From contig CM037777.1 in NCBI GenBank assembly GCA_021229015.1, forward strand, positions 62,817,593 to 62,881,592: 64,000 bases of DNA. Reading direction: 5' to 3'. Under the pieces are notes generated by a model. The model was given only the letters and a program-made list of their open reading frames with translations, was not told the origin of the DNA and ran no database searches. Source of the stretch: Solen grandis (lineage: Eukaryota > Mollusca > Bivalvia > Adapedonta > Solenidae). Shown one piece after another: positions 11,076 to 20,117 of this stretch. A program made the position numbers and the translations under genes. Position 1 is the first letter of the stretch. Each line of letters opens with the position of its first letter.

Positions 11076-12482
11076 ATGTCTCTGTTTATTAATACGGCTT
11101 CTGCAAAGCAGATTCAGAGAGCGCTCCCGAATTTCTCGGAGAGGAAAGCGGCCCTGCTTGTTGACTATAGAGACATTTTGGGTCAGCTTACTCCTGATAG
11201 CTTGCAGGTCTTCCTTAATAAAAGGCCAAGCAAAGAGTTTTTAGCTTTAATAAATTTTGCGCCGTACAAGGAATACAGTGAGGAGGAAGATAGAGATTTG
11301 GAAGCTAGATTAGCTAGCTTGGAAATTCTCTCTACCTCAGGAGAGCAGGGCGGTGCAAGATCGAAGACTACGGCTGGAGCGAAGCTCAGGTCGGTAGTTA
11401 CTAGGGTAGAACCTAATGATGAGCCTCAGCCTTTAAGAAGATAGGAGAAAAGATCTTCAAGAAAGAATCAGACTTTTAGTTCTGATGAGAGCTCAGAGCC
11501 TAGCTCCGACAGTAGCCTGGAGAAGGACTGTCGTCATAGAAGTAAAAAACATGGGCGAAACAGGAAATCCCATAAAAGCTCCAGGAAGCATGGCCATAGG
11601 CATAGGTCAAGCTCAGGGGAGAGGAGTTCAAGTTCCTCTAGTGAGTCTAGTTTATCTAGATCAAAGGGGGGTGACCCTAGAAGGCTGCCCAAAAACTTAA
11701 AGTTTACGGGGGAGAGCAGTTGGATCTCGTTTGAGGCGAGATTCATCAGCTATAAGAAAGTCCTAAAGTGGTCCCCCGAGGAATGTCGGGATTACCTGTA
11801 CTGGAGCCTAGAGGATAAGGCACTGGACTTTTTAAGTTTGGTACAAACTGGGAAGCGTCTCACTTATAAAGAGATGATGAAAAAGTTGGAGAAACGCTTT
11901 GGAACTATGGAGCTGTCAGAGACAGCTAGGACTAAGTTCCATCAGGCCCAGCAAAATCCTCAGGAGTCCTTGGAGGATTGGGCAGATAGAGTATTGACAC
12001 TCGCCACGCCGGCATTCCGAGGGATGTCTGAGAGCTTTGCTCAAAAGGAGGTAGTGTCACGATTCTGTCAGGGGTGTTTAGACAAGGAGGCAGGGAGGCA
12101 TTCCGGCCTTGCATACCCCAAGTCCATTGAGGAGGCACTAAACCACATTAAGTGCTTCCAACATTACTCTACTGCTATGAATGTGGGCGGGCGCCGACGG
12201 CAGGACCCGGTGCATATTAATGCAGTGGAGGAAAGGGACGGGAAGCTAGAAAAGATGATTGGGAGTCTGACTCAGCGCCTAGAACAGCTAGAGCAGACAA
12301 GGAGTCACCCTTCTGTGAAACCCTCCACTCCAATGAGGCCTGGTGAGAAAAATTGCTTTTTCTGTAACCAGCCAGGCCACTTCAAGCGCGAGTGTGAGAG
12401 GTACCAGGAGTGGGCATCCAAGAAAGCTTTAAACGGACAAGGGCGGGGAGCGCAGGGCAAGCACCCAGGCCCGAAGTATTAA
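11076..12482 (+). CDS. gag: Gag polyprotein with one in-frame TAG
   Basis: Structural protein of the retroelement, expected to form the capsid and bind RNA. The first ATG is at 11076. One frame runs to a TAA at 12480, interrupted only by a TAG at 11442-11444, giving 124 and about 345 codons around the stop. After the stop come a Ser/Arg/Lys/His-rich stretch (about 11445-11690), a retrotransposon gag helical domain (W at 11721, then FEARF and WSPEECRDYL), a Gln/Leu-rich segment and a CCHC knuckle (CFFCNQPGHFKREC, 12354-12395). The 3' end overlaps pol in the -1 frame, with a slippery site at 12428. The TAG may be a nonsense mutation, a readthrough stop or a consensus error. The frame is open on both sides, so it is not a frameshift. 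Confidence 0.85.
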
Positions 12483-15055
12483 TAGGCCCCCAATCACAGA
12501 ATCAGAAAGCTAAAAGAGTCCCAAATTCTCCAGGACAAAGTAAAAAGGGAGTGTTTCACTCTAATCTGCCAGTTAAGAGAATTTGTAATTCTAAAACTTC
12601 AGAAAAAGGGACTTTTAGTTCTAAATCATCCGATCAAGTAACTGACAAAGGAAAAGTTATAAAACAGGCCCCTATTCAGACCAAAAAGGCAGAGTTTAAC
12701 TCTGTGTCGTCAGAACTGATTCAGATTCAGCGCATCTGTGCTGGATCTTCATCAGTGAGAATGACAGTAGGGGGTTTTCAGGTTACGGCGCGGATAGATT
12801 CGGGTGCAGAAATCACAATACTGTCCCTAGATTGCTATACAAGGCTTAAAAAGAAGCCCAAAAAGACTAGGGATGTAGTGATGCAGATGGCGGAGAAAGA
12901 ATCCACCTTAAAGGGCTTTATTGTGGAACCAGTGCAGATGAGGCTGGGCAACCAAACATTTAAAGAGCGGGTATATGTTGCCCCAATCACAGATGATTTG
13001 CTTTTGGGTCATGATCTCTTGCATCATTTGGGGATACAGTTAGATTGGTCCACAGAAACATTGGTTTTTAATCAAGAAAGGATCCCACTGTGTACCCGAT
13101 TTAAGGAAGATCGACCCATTGTGGCCAGGGTAACTATAGCCAAACGCTTAGTGGTGCCCCCAAATTCAGCTGTGCGTGTGTCTTGCAAGCTAGATATGCA
13201 AAACTTGCCTGACTACATAATAGAGCCAAATGAAAATCATAGCCTTGAGGCCCCGAAAGTCCTCCGCAGAGCCGGTACCCAACCTGTTATGACTTTTGTC
13301 AATGCTACTGACCATTTTCAGACCCTAAAGAAAGGGCAGTTTGTGGCCAATGCCCTAGAGGTGCAGGGAGTAGAGACCAAGCCAGAAAAGACAGCAAGAA
13401 TAGAAACTACACAGCCAGTAGTGAGAAAAGTGGAGTCTAAAGTTAGCTCCCAGGACAAAGGATCTGGCTTGGTACCAGAGCACTTGGTACAAGTATATAA
13501 GGACTCCCTGCAGCACCTAGATACTGATCAGCGGGCGAAATTAGCCAAACTTCTATGTGAGTTTGAGGATGTATTTGCCAAAGATGAGTTCGATTTAGGC
13601 AGTTTTACTACCATCGAACACACTATAGATACAGATGGGGCAAGGCCAATCAAACAGCGGATGCGCAAGACCCCACAATGTTTTGTGGGTGAAGAAGAGG
13701 CCCATTTAAAGAAGATGATGGACGCGGGTGTGATCCAAGAGTCTGTTTCGGACTGGGCATCAGCACCGGTCTTGATTCGGAAGCGTGATGGTTCAGTTCG
13801 TTGGTGTGTTGACTATCGGGCTTTAAATGATGTCACCATCAAGGATACTTTTCCGCTTCCACTTATTGAGGATTGCTTAGACACGCTAGCAGGCAGCAGC
13901 TGGTTTTCCAAGCTAGACGCTAATTCAGCGTACTGGCAAGTAAAGATAGCAAAACCAGATAGAAAGAAGACAGCATTCCTCACTAAATATGGGCTCTTCG
14001 AACATGTAAGAATGGGTTTCGGACTTACAAATGCGCCCGCAACATTCTCAAGGGTAGTCAACCTTATTTTAAGGGGATTGAATTGGAAAACAGTCTTGGC
14101 ATTCCTAGATGATATCCTGGTAATGGGTGCCAGTTTTGAGGATCATCTTGGGAATTTGACCAAGGCTCTAAAGAGGTTTCGAACTCACGGCATGAAGCTC
14201 AAACCTAAGAAATGCCAGTTCTTCCAACAAAAGGTAGACTTCTTGGGAAGAATTGTCAGTAAGGATGAGATAGCCATGGCAGATAAGGATACAGAAACAG
14301 TATCAAATTGGCCTACTCCCACTTGTTCTAAGGATGTAGAGAGGTTCTTGGGTTTTGCCAATTATCACCGAAATTTTGTGAAAGATTTCGCTAATGTGGC
14401 ACAGCCTCTCTACGGTCTTACAGGAAAGAATGAGTTTCGCTGGGGTAAGCCTCAGCAGGAAGCTTTTAGTAGCCTAAAGCAGCTGCTCATTACCCCGCCG
14501 GTATTGGCTCTACCTAACAACACTGATCCATTTATTTTGGACACAGACGCGTCCGATTTAGCTGTTGGAGGTGTTTTGAGTCAAGTGCAGGGTGGGGTAG
14601 AAAAGGTGATATCGTATTGCAGTTTTACACTCACCTCGGAGCAGCGAAACTATTGTACAACCAGGAAAGAGCTTTTAGCTATAGTCAGGTTAACCAGGCA
14701 GTATAAACACTACCTTTTGGGTAAAGTTTTCACGGTGAGGACTGATCATTCCAGTCTGACGTGGCTGCTACGGTTTAAAGAACCTCAGGGACAATTGGCT
14801 AGGTGGATCGAGGAGTTGTCTCAGTACCACATGATAGTCAAACACCGGGCGGGGGCTAAGCATGAAAATGCTGACGCACTTTCTCGGTTGCTAGATGGAT
14901 TAACCCCGTGCCCCGAGTATATAGCGGGAATCTCCCCGGAAAGTTTGCCATGTGCAGGCTGCACATACTGCAAACGGGCAGATGAACGCTGGGGTGAGTT
15001 TTCAAGGTCAGTGGATGAAGCTGTTGCTTTAAAGGTCTCGGTAGGAGAGACTTGA
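12398..15055 (+). CDS. pol: Pol polyprotein: protease, reverse transcriptase, RNase H
   Basis: Frame -1 to gag, open from 12398 and reached by frameshifting at 12428. Counting from 12410 (881 codons), the pepsin-like protease motif DSGAEIT starts at residue 130 (nt 12797). The reverse transcriptase follows with YRALNDVT, LDANSAYWQV (Asp503), GFGLTNAPATFSRV and the catalytic FLDDIL (Asp567-568). RNase H has DTDASDLAVGGVL (Asp713), RKELLAIV, RTDHSSLTW and ENADALSRL. All catalytic acids seen are intact, which is the Ty3/Gypsy pattern. After RNase H about 60 residues remain, with a C-x2-C-x2-C motif (CAGCTYC) resembling the linker that precedes integrase in related elements, then TGA. Integrase itself is absent. 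Confidence 0.93.
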   Translation, partial: EVPGVGIQESFKRTRAGSAGQAPRPEVLIGPQSQNQKAKRVPNSPGQSKKGVFHSNLPVKRICNSKTSEKGTFSSKSSDQVTDKGKVIKQAPIQTKKAEFNSVSSELIQIQRICAGSSSVRMTVGGFQVTARIDSGAEITILSLDCYTRLKKKPKKTRDVVMQMAEKESTLKGFIVEPVQMRLGNQTFKERVYVAPITDDLLLGHDLLHHLGIQLDWSTETLVFNQERIPLCTRFKEDRPIVARVTIAKRLVVPPNSAVRVSCKLDMQNLPDYIIEPNENHSLEAPKVLRRAGTQPVMTFVNATDHFQTLKKGQFVANALEVQGVETKPEKTARIETTQPVVRKVESKVSSQDKGSGLVPEHLVQVYKDSLQHLDTDQRAKLAKLLCEFEDVFAKDEFDLGSFTTIEHTIDTDGARPIKQRMRKTPQCFVGEEEAHLKKMMDAGVIQESVSDWASAPVLIRKRDGSVRWCVDYRALNDVTIKDTFPLPLIEDCLDTLAGSSWFSKLDANSAYWQVKIAKPDRKKTAFLTKYGLFEHVRMGFGLTNAPATFSRVVNLILRGLNWKTVLAFLDDILVMGASFEDHLGNLTKALKRFRTHGMKLKPKKCQFFQQKVDFLGRIVSKDEIAMADKDTETVSNWPTPTCSKDVERFLGFANYHRNFVKDFANVAQPLYGLTGKNEFRWGKPQQEAFSSLKQLLITPPVLALPNNTDPFILDTDASDLAVGGVLSQVQGGVEKVISYCSFTLTSEQRNYCTTRKELLAIVRLTRQYKHYLLGKVFTVRTDHSSLTWLLRFKEPQGQLARWIEELSQYHMIVKHRAGAKHENADALSRLLDGLTPCPEYIAGISPESLPCAGCTYCKRADERWGEFSRSVDEAVALKVSVGET
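12428..12434 (+). promoter_or_regulatory. TTTAAAC -1 ribosomal frameshift site
   Basis: In the gag frame the codons are GCT TTA AAC, so the heptamer has the exact X XXY YYZ phase needed for -1 slippage into pol (TTT AAA). It lies inside the gag/pol overlap, 46 bp before the gag stop. A GC-rich stretch starting about 3 bp downstream (GGGCGGGG, GGGC, GCACCC, GGCCC) could form a stimulatory stem or pseudoknot. UUUAAAC is one of the most efficient known slippery sequences. Function here is inferred. Confidence 0.8.
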
Positions 15056-15848
15056 GAGGAAAGTTTGCAACGCGGCTACTGATGAGCCGACGTTGGAACT
15101 TGACCCAGAGGAGTCCATGGTAGTGACTCCGGGCTCTTCAATTCTGGGTTCACCTCAGAAGTCCACAGGGTCATCAACTCCGAGGGCCGTTACTCCTACC
15201 AAGGAGGCCTCCGTTTCACCACTTCCTGCAAAGGAAAGCACGGATGAGGCAGCTGTCGTGAGTTCAGGTCAGGCTAAGAAGCCCGCCCGGAGAAGACGGA
15301 GACCCCGTAGGCAACGGTTCCAACAGGAGATTTTTAGTCTCGGAGGATCTGAGGCCAGAACGGGAAGGACTTGTAGTCCAAGGAAGGTTTCCGCATCCCC
15401 CAAGACGAAGACGTTTCGTCCAGCCGAGGGGACACCATTGCCAACTAAAGGGATTTTTAGGTCCAAAGAAGGTATGGTGAATAGAAAGAGGACGGGTAGT
15501 CAAAAGAGTGCGCCAGTACCTACCAAGAGGAGTAAAAACCCAGCAGAGACACGTACTGTTACAGAGACCGCCAAAGGATCGCTACAACTGAGCGTTAACT
15601 GTGTGAAAGCCAAGGATATCCGGAAGGCTTCGCACCGGGAAAGGCAGTGTCTCGTTCCAGGATGTACGGAAGCAAACAAGTATGCCAAACCACATCATGC
15701 ATTTGAGCACCACATTCCGCGCATCTTTGATGAGGTCTACCTGCTGATGACAAGGAGGTACTGGAGTGCCGGAAGAGGGCCCTCACCCAAGTTACCCATT
15801 GGCTGCTGGGAAGACCAGGGACGGCGGATGAACTTGTACGCTATGTAG
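15045..15848 (+). CDS. basic protein with zinc-finger-like motif, 3' of pol
   Basis: Frame +1 to pol; it is open from 15045, overlaps the pol end by 11 bp, and its first ATG is at 15117. The N-terminal half is Ser/Thr/Pro-rich, followed by Lys/Arg-rich patches (KPARRRRRPRRQR) typical of nucleic-acid binding or nuclear localisation. Near the C terminus lies C-x4-C (CLVPGC, Cys codons at 15648 and 15663), then a His-rich segment (KPHHAFEHHIPRIF), which looks like a C2H2-type finger. After about 15740 this frame stops resembling anything, whereas the frame that becomes TatD opens at 15734 and gives a sensible continuation. I infer a one-base insertion or two-base deletion there. Originally this probably formed one protein with TatD, perhaps fused to Pol. 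I recognise no named family. Confidence 0.6.
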   Translation, partial: ERLERKVCNAATDEPTLELDPEESMVVTPGSSILGSPQKSTGSSTPRAVTPTKEASVSPLPAKESTDEAAVVSSGQAKKPARRRRRPRRQRFQQEIFSLGGSEARTGRTCSPRKVSASPKTKTFRPAEGTPLPTKGIFRSKEGMVNRKRTGSQKSAPVPTKRSKNPAETRTVTETAKGSLQLSVNCVKAKDIRKASHRERQCLVPGCTEANKYAKPHHAFEHHIPRIFDEVYLLMTRRYWSAGRGPSPKLPIGCWEDQGRRMNLYAM

Positions 15849-16930
15849 GGATGCAGAAGCAATTCTCCAAGATTGACAACAGCATCATCTCGGAGACCCA
15901 GGACCGCCATATGAGGACTTTTTGTTCTCATATTGGTAGAGAAGCCCCTACAGTGTTCGAGCTCTTCCCAGTCAACTCGATAGGGTCGATACTCCACTGG
16001 AAGGCACTAGTATTAATAGTGGCCACATTGGACAAGGACCAGCAGGAGTATTGGCGTGAGGCGTTCCCAGCACCTGAGGGCAAGATAACAATACCCACCC
16101 CAAAGGCGTACGACGCACATTTCCACCTGGACAGGCTCCGGAAGAGGTCTCACAACAAAAGTGACACCCCCTTACAGACAATTCTGGACCAGTCTCCTGT
16201 GTCACAGGAGAAGAAGGTGGATCTGGTGGGATGTTGTGCCAGCTTTTGTGATCCCAGCACATGGCCAAGCAACCAGGAAGTCCAAGAGATGCCGGAAGGA
16301 ATAGCCGTGGCCATTGGACTTCATCCACGTCATGCCAGTCGGGGATACAAAAGGACATCCAAGGAGGTGGGAAGATTAGCAGACCTTTTGAAACAGGACC
16401 GTGTGGTGGCACTAGGTGAGATAGGGATAGACCACACCGAACCAGTCCACCAATGGCATGAACAGCTTAGTATCCTGGATGTGGTTTTACCCCTAGTAAG
16501 ACCAGACCAAGCTGTCATCTTCCACTGTAGAGGGATGTCAGATGATTGCGGAACAGAAGCCTATCTGTTGCTGCTCCGTTGGGCCAGGAAGCACCTGCAC
16601 CGTAAGCACCCCGTCTATCTCCATTGTTTCAGTGGAGATGAGTATGTATACCGGAGGTGGTCCACAGCGTTTGCCAACTGCTACTTTTGCTTCACCAAGA
16701 ATACCCAGACTTTTAGTCCACCACAACTGGAAGCTGTGAAGGCGGTGCCAGACAACCGACTGCTGATTGAGACGGACGCACCTTACTTCCCACCAAGGGG
16801 GAGTGAGTGGTCGACGCCGAACCATGTTTATCAGACAGCAGAAGGTTTGGCCCACATCAGGGGAGTGAGAACAGAAGGCATTCTGGCGGTGACAACTGAC
16901 AATGCCCGCCAGCTGTTCGAGAAACGATAG
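15734..16930 (+). CDS. TatD-family metal-dependent nuclease of the retroelement
   Basis: TatD hydrolases are TIM-barrel, divalent-metal enzymes that act as 3'-5' exonucleases or endonucleases on DNA and, in some cases, RNA. The frame is open from 15734; the first ATG is at 15851 (359 codons to TAG), but the in-frame sequence before it looks coding. Numbered from that ATG, the expected ligands are all present: H90 and H92 in DAHFHLD, E190 in ALGEIGID, H225 in IFHCRG, H258 in YLHCFSG and D309 in ETDAPYFPP. VAIGLHPRH is also typical. The core is about 270 residues, the normal TatD size, with an N-terminal extension. Position between RNase H and the 3' repeat and the same strand as gag-pol argue that it travels with the element. 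It is closest in flavour to animal TATDN2-like proteins. The role, whether cDNA processing, target nicking or host defence, is unknown. Confidence 0.9.
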   Translation, partial: GLPADDKEVLECRKRALTQVTHWLLGRPGTADELVRYVGMQKQFSKIDNSIISETQDRHMRTFCSHIGREAPTVFELFPVNSIGSILHWKALVLIVATLDKDQQEYWREAFPAPEGKITIPTPKAYDAHFHLDRLRKRSHNKSDTPLQTILDQSPVSQEKKVDLVGCCASFCDPSTWPSNQEVQEMPEGIAVAIGLHPRHASRGYKRTSKEVGRLADLLKQDRVVALGEIGIDHTEPVHQWHEQLSILDVVLPLVRPDQAVIFHCRGMSDDCGTEAYLLLLRWARKHLHRKHPVYLHCFSGDEYVYRRWSTAFANCYFCFTKNTQTFSPPQLEAVKAVPDNRLLIETDAPYFPPRGSEWSTPNHVYQTAEGLAHIRGVRTEGILAVTTDNARQLFEKR

Positions 16931-16943
16931 AGGGTGTTTGGAA

Positions 16944-17010
16944 GGGGAGAAAGGGGCTTTTAGCCAAAAAGTGGGGAGAAAGGGGCTTTCAGCCAAAAAA
17001 GTGGGGATAA
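16944..17010 (+). repeat. 29-30-bp short tandem repeat in the 3' UTR
   Basis: The unit GGGGAGAAAGGGGCTTT followed by YAGCCAAAAA occurs at 16944 and 16973, with a partial third at 17003. It is purine-rich and just after the TatD stop. It may be a secondary polypurine feature or simple slippage. Confidence 0.8.
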
Positions 17011-17719
17011 AGGCCTAATAAGGAAAGTCATTTAAGTACTGGTTTTTATATTCCAGGAAAGGCCTGGTATTTTGCCAGGATAGGTCAGACTTAGGTTAAA
17101 AAAGGGACATTAGGCCTATTTATTTTTTTTTTTAGATTAAAGGTAAAGGGATTATTGTTGTTTTTTTCAGAAAGTGGTAATTGCCAGATGTACTGGTTAA
17201 GAATAGGTAGTTTTTATAGTAGTAGGATTTTACTTAAGGGGTCTGTGGGGTCATTCAGGGGTTACAGGGTTCCACAGTTAGGATATTAAAGGAGGTAAGG
17301 GTTGGCTAAAGGGGAGGATGGAGGCCAACATTTAATTTAAGGTTAATTTGGGAACCCTGGTTAACAGGAAAGGTGAAAAGGACAGTAGTTTCTTACTGTT
17401 CTGTGTAACCAAAAGTATTTAAAGGAAGGGCAGTGGGTAATGGGGATCAGTTCCAAAGATTGGATTTTAACCAATTGATGGATCCGCACCTGGAATGGGG
17501 ATGTTTTTAAGCATCCCTGAGATCTCATCCAGTAGGGCAGTGAGGGCCATCCAGAGTTCACAAGGAAGCTGGAGTGAGAAGCTCAGACAGGCCCCAGACC
17601 CAATGACAGTGGCCCAAGTAGGTAACCCCCACAGATCAGGTAAGTTAAGCCTTACTTAAATCTTGGAGCAGCAGACATAAGGTTTTTCAAACTCCCCTGA
17701 GGTCAAAGGCTTTCATTTT

Positions 17720-17733
17720 TAAGTCGGGGGGAG
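17720..17733 (+). promoter_or_regulatory. polypurine tract candidate
   Basis: AAGTCGGGGGGAG immediately precedes TGTTGTGACGG. A G-rich purine run abutting a TG start is the usual plus-strand primer site of Gypsy elements. Confidence 0.6.
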
Positions 17734-18091
17734 TGTTGTGACGGCTGGTTGCCGGTTATTTATGGACGCATAAATAACAGGGAACCAGTCCGGAGTTCAT
17801 GGAAGCTGAGCGCGTGCATGTGCGCAGCCAAGGAGAGGCGTACACAAACAGGTACCCTCAGCGTTCCAAGCTCAGTCTTGCTGAAGGTTTTGCAGTGTGT
17901 AGACGTGCTGCGTCTACGGGTTACCAATTACATAGGCGAGACTACAGTGAAGTGTAGTTAGTTTATAGAAGCACTTATCAGTAACTTAGATAACCAGTGT
18001 AAAGTAAGAGACACTTTAGTTAGAATAAACATAATAAAATGTGTTTGCAATACACTTTGACTTTGTAGTTTGTTATATTTCTAGCACTACA
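17734..18091 (+). repeat. LTR-like segment (358 bp) inside right repeat
   Basis: Runs from TGTTGTGACGG to GCACTACA. The ends are near-inverted (TGTTGTG against TGTAGTG), start TG and end CA, and follow a polypurine tract. Inside are an AT-rich box (GGTTATTTATGG with CATAAATAAC) and a poly(A) signal AATAAA at 18024. This is the size and layout of a normal Gypsy LTR. If correct, the leader-like sequence 18092-18696 after it belongs to a second, truncated copy in tandem. No tRNA primer-binding site starting TGG is seen after it. Confidence 0.5.
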
Positions 18092-18696
18092 CACACTGTA
18101 GCCAGTAAATAACTTACTGTAGTCAAAGAGAAAGGAAGATCCAAATTATTGCTTACATTTAAGTTAACAAATACAACAGTTAATCACAGCATACATGTAT
18201 TTTCCTAGTGTAAGCACGTGTGGGACTAACAAAAATCCATCACTGCATGTGAATTTGACTTTTATATGTATGTAAAAGAAGCAGGTAGAGATAACAACAG
18301 AAGTGTTTACATATCAATTTTTCTAAGAATTATTTCTTTTACAATTCCAGAGGTGGAGATTTTCATCATCCACTAGATCTAGATCTATAGACCTTTTTCT
18401 ATTTTTGTAATTATATTCATCTGTCTAATTTAATTCATTAAAAAGCATTATTTTTATTAAGTCATAATGCTACCTCCACAGAGCCAAACTTGCAGGTTTT
18501 GAGGATTTTGGTTGCAATTTAAGCAATAGGTTTGTACCTTTGATGTCTTTTGTTTCATTGGAACACACTGACTCTCTCTTCTAAAGTACTTGGCCTTGAT
18601 TTCTTCAACTGACAGAGCTATATGTGAAGCTGAAAGTAAAGAAGATAGTATTATTAAATGCCATACTTTTTTCTATTTAGGAATAGTTTACAGTAA

Positions 18697-19270
18697 GTTT
18701 TGCTTCTCAATTTGAACTAGAGCTGCCACTATCATACCTGAATTCACCCTACCCAACACATGACATGTTATCAAAAATCAATGTTCATGCAAATGTTAAG
18801 ATATGAATGTAATACTCAATTTTACGAACATATATATTGACCTAAATCTCTAAGTTTGACCTGGCACTTTAAGGCAAAGGTGCAATTTTGCATATGACAC
18901 ATAATATTATCCAGACTGTCTAGTACTTCTTGATAAAAAATTAGGGCTAATTTTAGGGCAAATTTAGGAATTTTGAAAATAAAATGGGGAATATTGAGGA
19001 TTTACATTTACTACCTCGAAGTATATTCTCTGTATATTTTGATCCAAAACAAAACACTGGTCACTTAGTCACAACAATAACAAGCTGAGCACTTAGATCA
19101 ACTGGTCAACCGTTTCTTACAGTCTACTCTGAATAAGATCTGTAGACTACATTAAAACTCACATAAAGTATGCATTGAATAAAGTCTCCTCCCCAAAATT
19201 GGAGGTATTATAAATAAGAGGCCTAACACACTGCCTTTAATCACCCACCAGAGTATATCATCTTAGTCAA
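18697..19270. other. noncoding sequence after the retroelement
   Basis: AT-rich with no open frame of interest. It shares nothing obvious with the sequence before 9548, so no target duplication could be identified. Confidence 0.5.
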
Positions 19271-20117
19271 AACTAGAGCTATCACTGAAGGTGATTAATA
19301 CCCCCGCAAAATACTTTAATGCAGGAGAAGCCAGACTTCAAGCAGAGCATAGATAAGAACCTGTATACATAGTATATTGGTTGTGATATTAATAAGTAAA
19401 GTTTTTATTTAAAGTTGATAGAGAGTCAATAATGGTTGTTTGTCACAGTAGTTTAAAAATATAAGGTTACAGTTCTTGAACACTGCACTTCTCCTAGTTG
19501 CCATCTGTTTACATTTTAAGTTTCAAGTATATACCATGTATAATATTCGAGTTATGTTCAGGACAAGAAAAACAAGGAAAAGTAACAAAGGGCAATAACT
19601 CTGTAATTACTTAGATAGAGTTATGGTTCTTGTGCACTGCACTTCCTCTCATTGTGCTTGACCATTGTATGAAATTGTTTTGAAATCCAACCAGTAGTTT
19701 ACAAGTTATACTCTGGACAAGGAAAAGTAACAAAGGGCAATAACTCTGTAATTACTCTAGATAGAGTTATGGTTCTTGTGCACTGCACTTCCTCTCATTG
19801 TGCTTGACCATTGTATGAAATTGTTTTGAAATCCAATCAGTACTTTACAAGTTATACTCTGGACAAGGAAAAAATACAAAGGGCAATAACTGCATAATAA
19901 GTCAAGATGGAGTTATGGTTCTTGTGCACTGCATTCCTCTCAATGTGCTTGATCATTGCATGAAGTTGTATTGAATTCCAACTTGTGGTTTTCAAGTTAT
20001 GCTCCGGACAAGGAAAATGCAACGGACCGCTGGACCAACCGACCGACCAACCGACCGACCGACCGACCACCGGGTGACTCCTATATACCCCCCTAAACTT
20101 TGTTTCGGGGGTATAAT
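19271..20117 (-). repeat. pearl-like element, TACCCCC family
   Basis: The same family as 4530-4930 in the opposite orientation: the hairpin head (TATACCCCCCTAAAC with GTTTCGGGGGTATA) is at the right, beside a (CCGA)n tract at 20037-20070. The core has units with GGACAAGGAAAA at 19715, 19861 and 20005, a period of about 145 bp, and a partial earlier unit near 19561. Confidence 0.8.

Larger units (their letters stand above)
9548..18696 (+). mobile_element. Gypsy-like retroelement carrying a TatD nuclease
   Basis: A 9.1-kb unit bounded by direct repeats of about 1.5 kb (9548-11056 and 17191-18696). Between them, all on the plus strand, are gag with a CCHC knuckle, a -1 shifted pol with aspartic protease, reverse transcriptase and RNase H, a basic ORF with a zinc-finger-like motif, and a TatD-family hydrolase ORF. 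No integrase (HHCC plus DDE) or tyrosine recombinase is visible. Composition is more GC-rich and coding-like than the flanks. The element has one stop in gag and two frame breaks 3' of pol, so this copy is young but probably not fully functional. The absence of integrase could be an ancestral loss compensated by the nuclease, or a deletion particular to this copy. Confidence 0.85.
17191..18696 (+). repeat. right 1.5-kb direct repeat of the TatD retroelement
   Basis: Right partner of 9548-11056. With two extra bases on its left (TG at 17189) and ending at TTTACA it would run from TGTACT to TTTACA, which is compatible with TG...CA LTR ends. No convincing polypurine tract precedes it. The sequence after TTTACAG differs from the left copy. 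A nested LTR-like segment with a good polypurine tract is at 17734-18091. Confidence 0.9.

Noticed and set aside
11485..11746. Alternative-frame proteins over the gag Ser/Arg-rich region
   Set aside because: The gag frame is open here and gives the expected domain order; the others are overlaps.
15734..16930. TatD ORF as an ordinary host gene unrelated to the retroelement
   Set aside because: Same strand, intronless, enclosed by the element's direct repeats and joined by overlapping frames to pol and the finger ORF; host origin by capture remains possible.
15264..16996. Long minus-strand open frames opposite the finger and TatD ORFs
   Set aside because: They arise from GC-rich coding sequence on the plus strand; no motifs.
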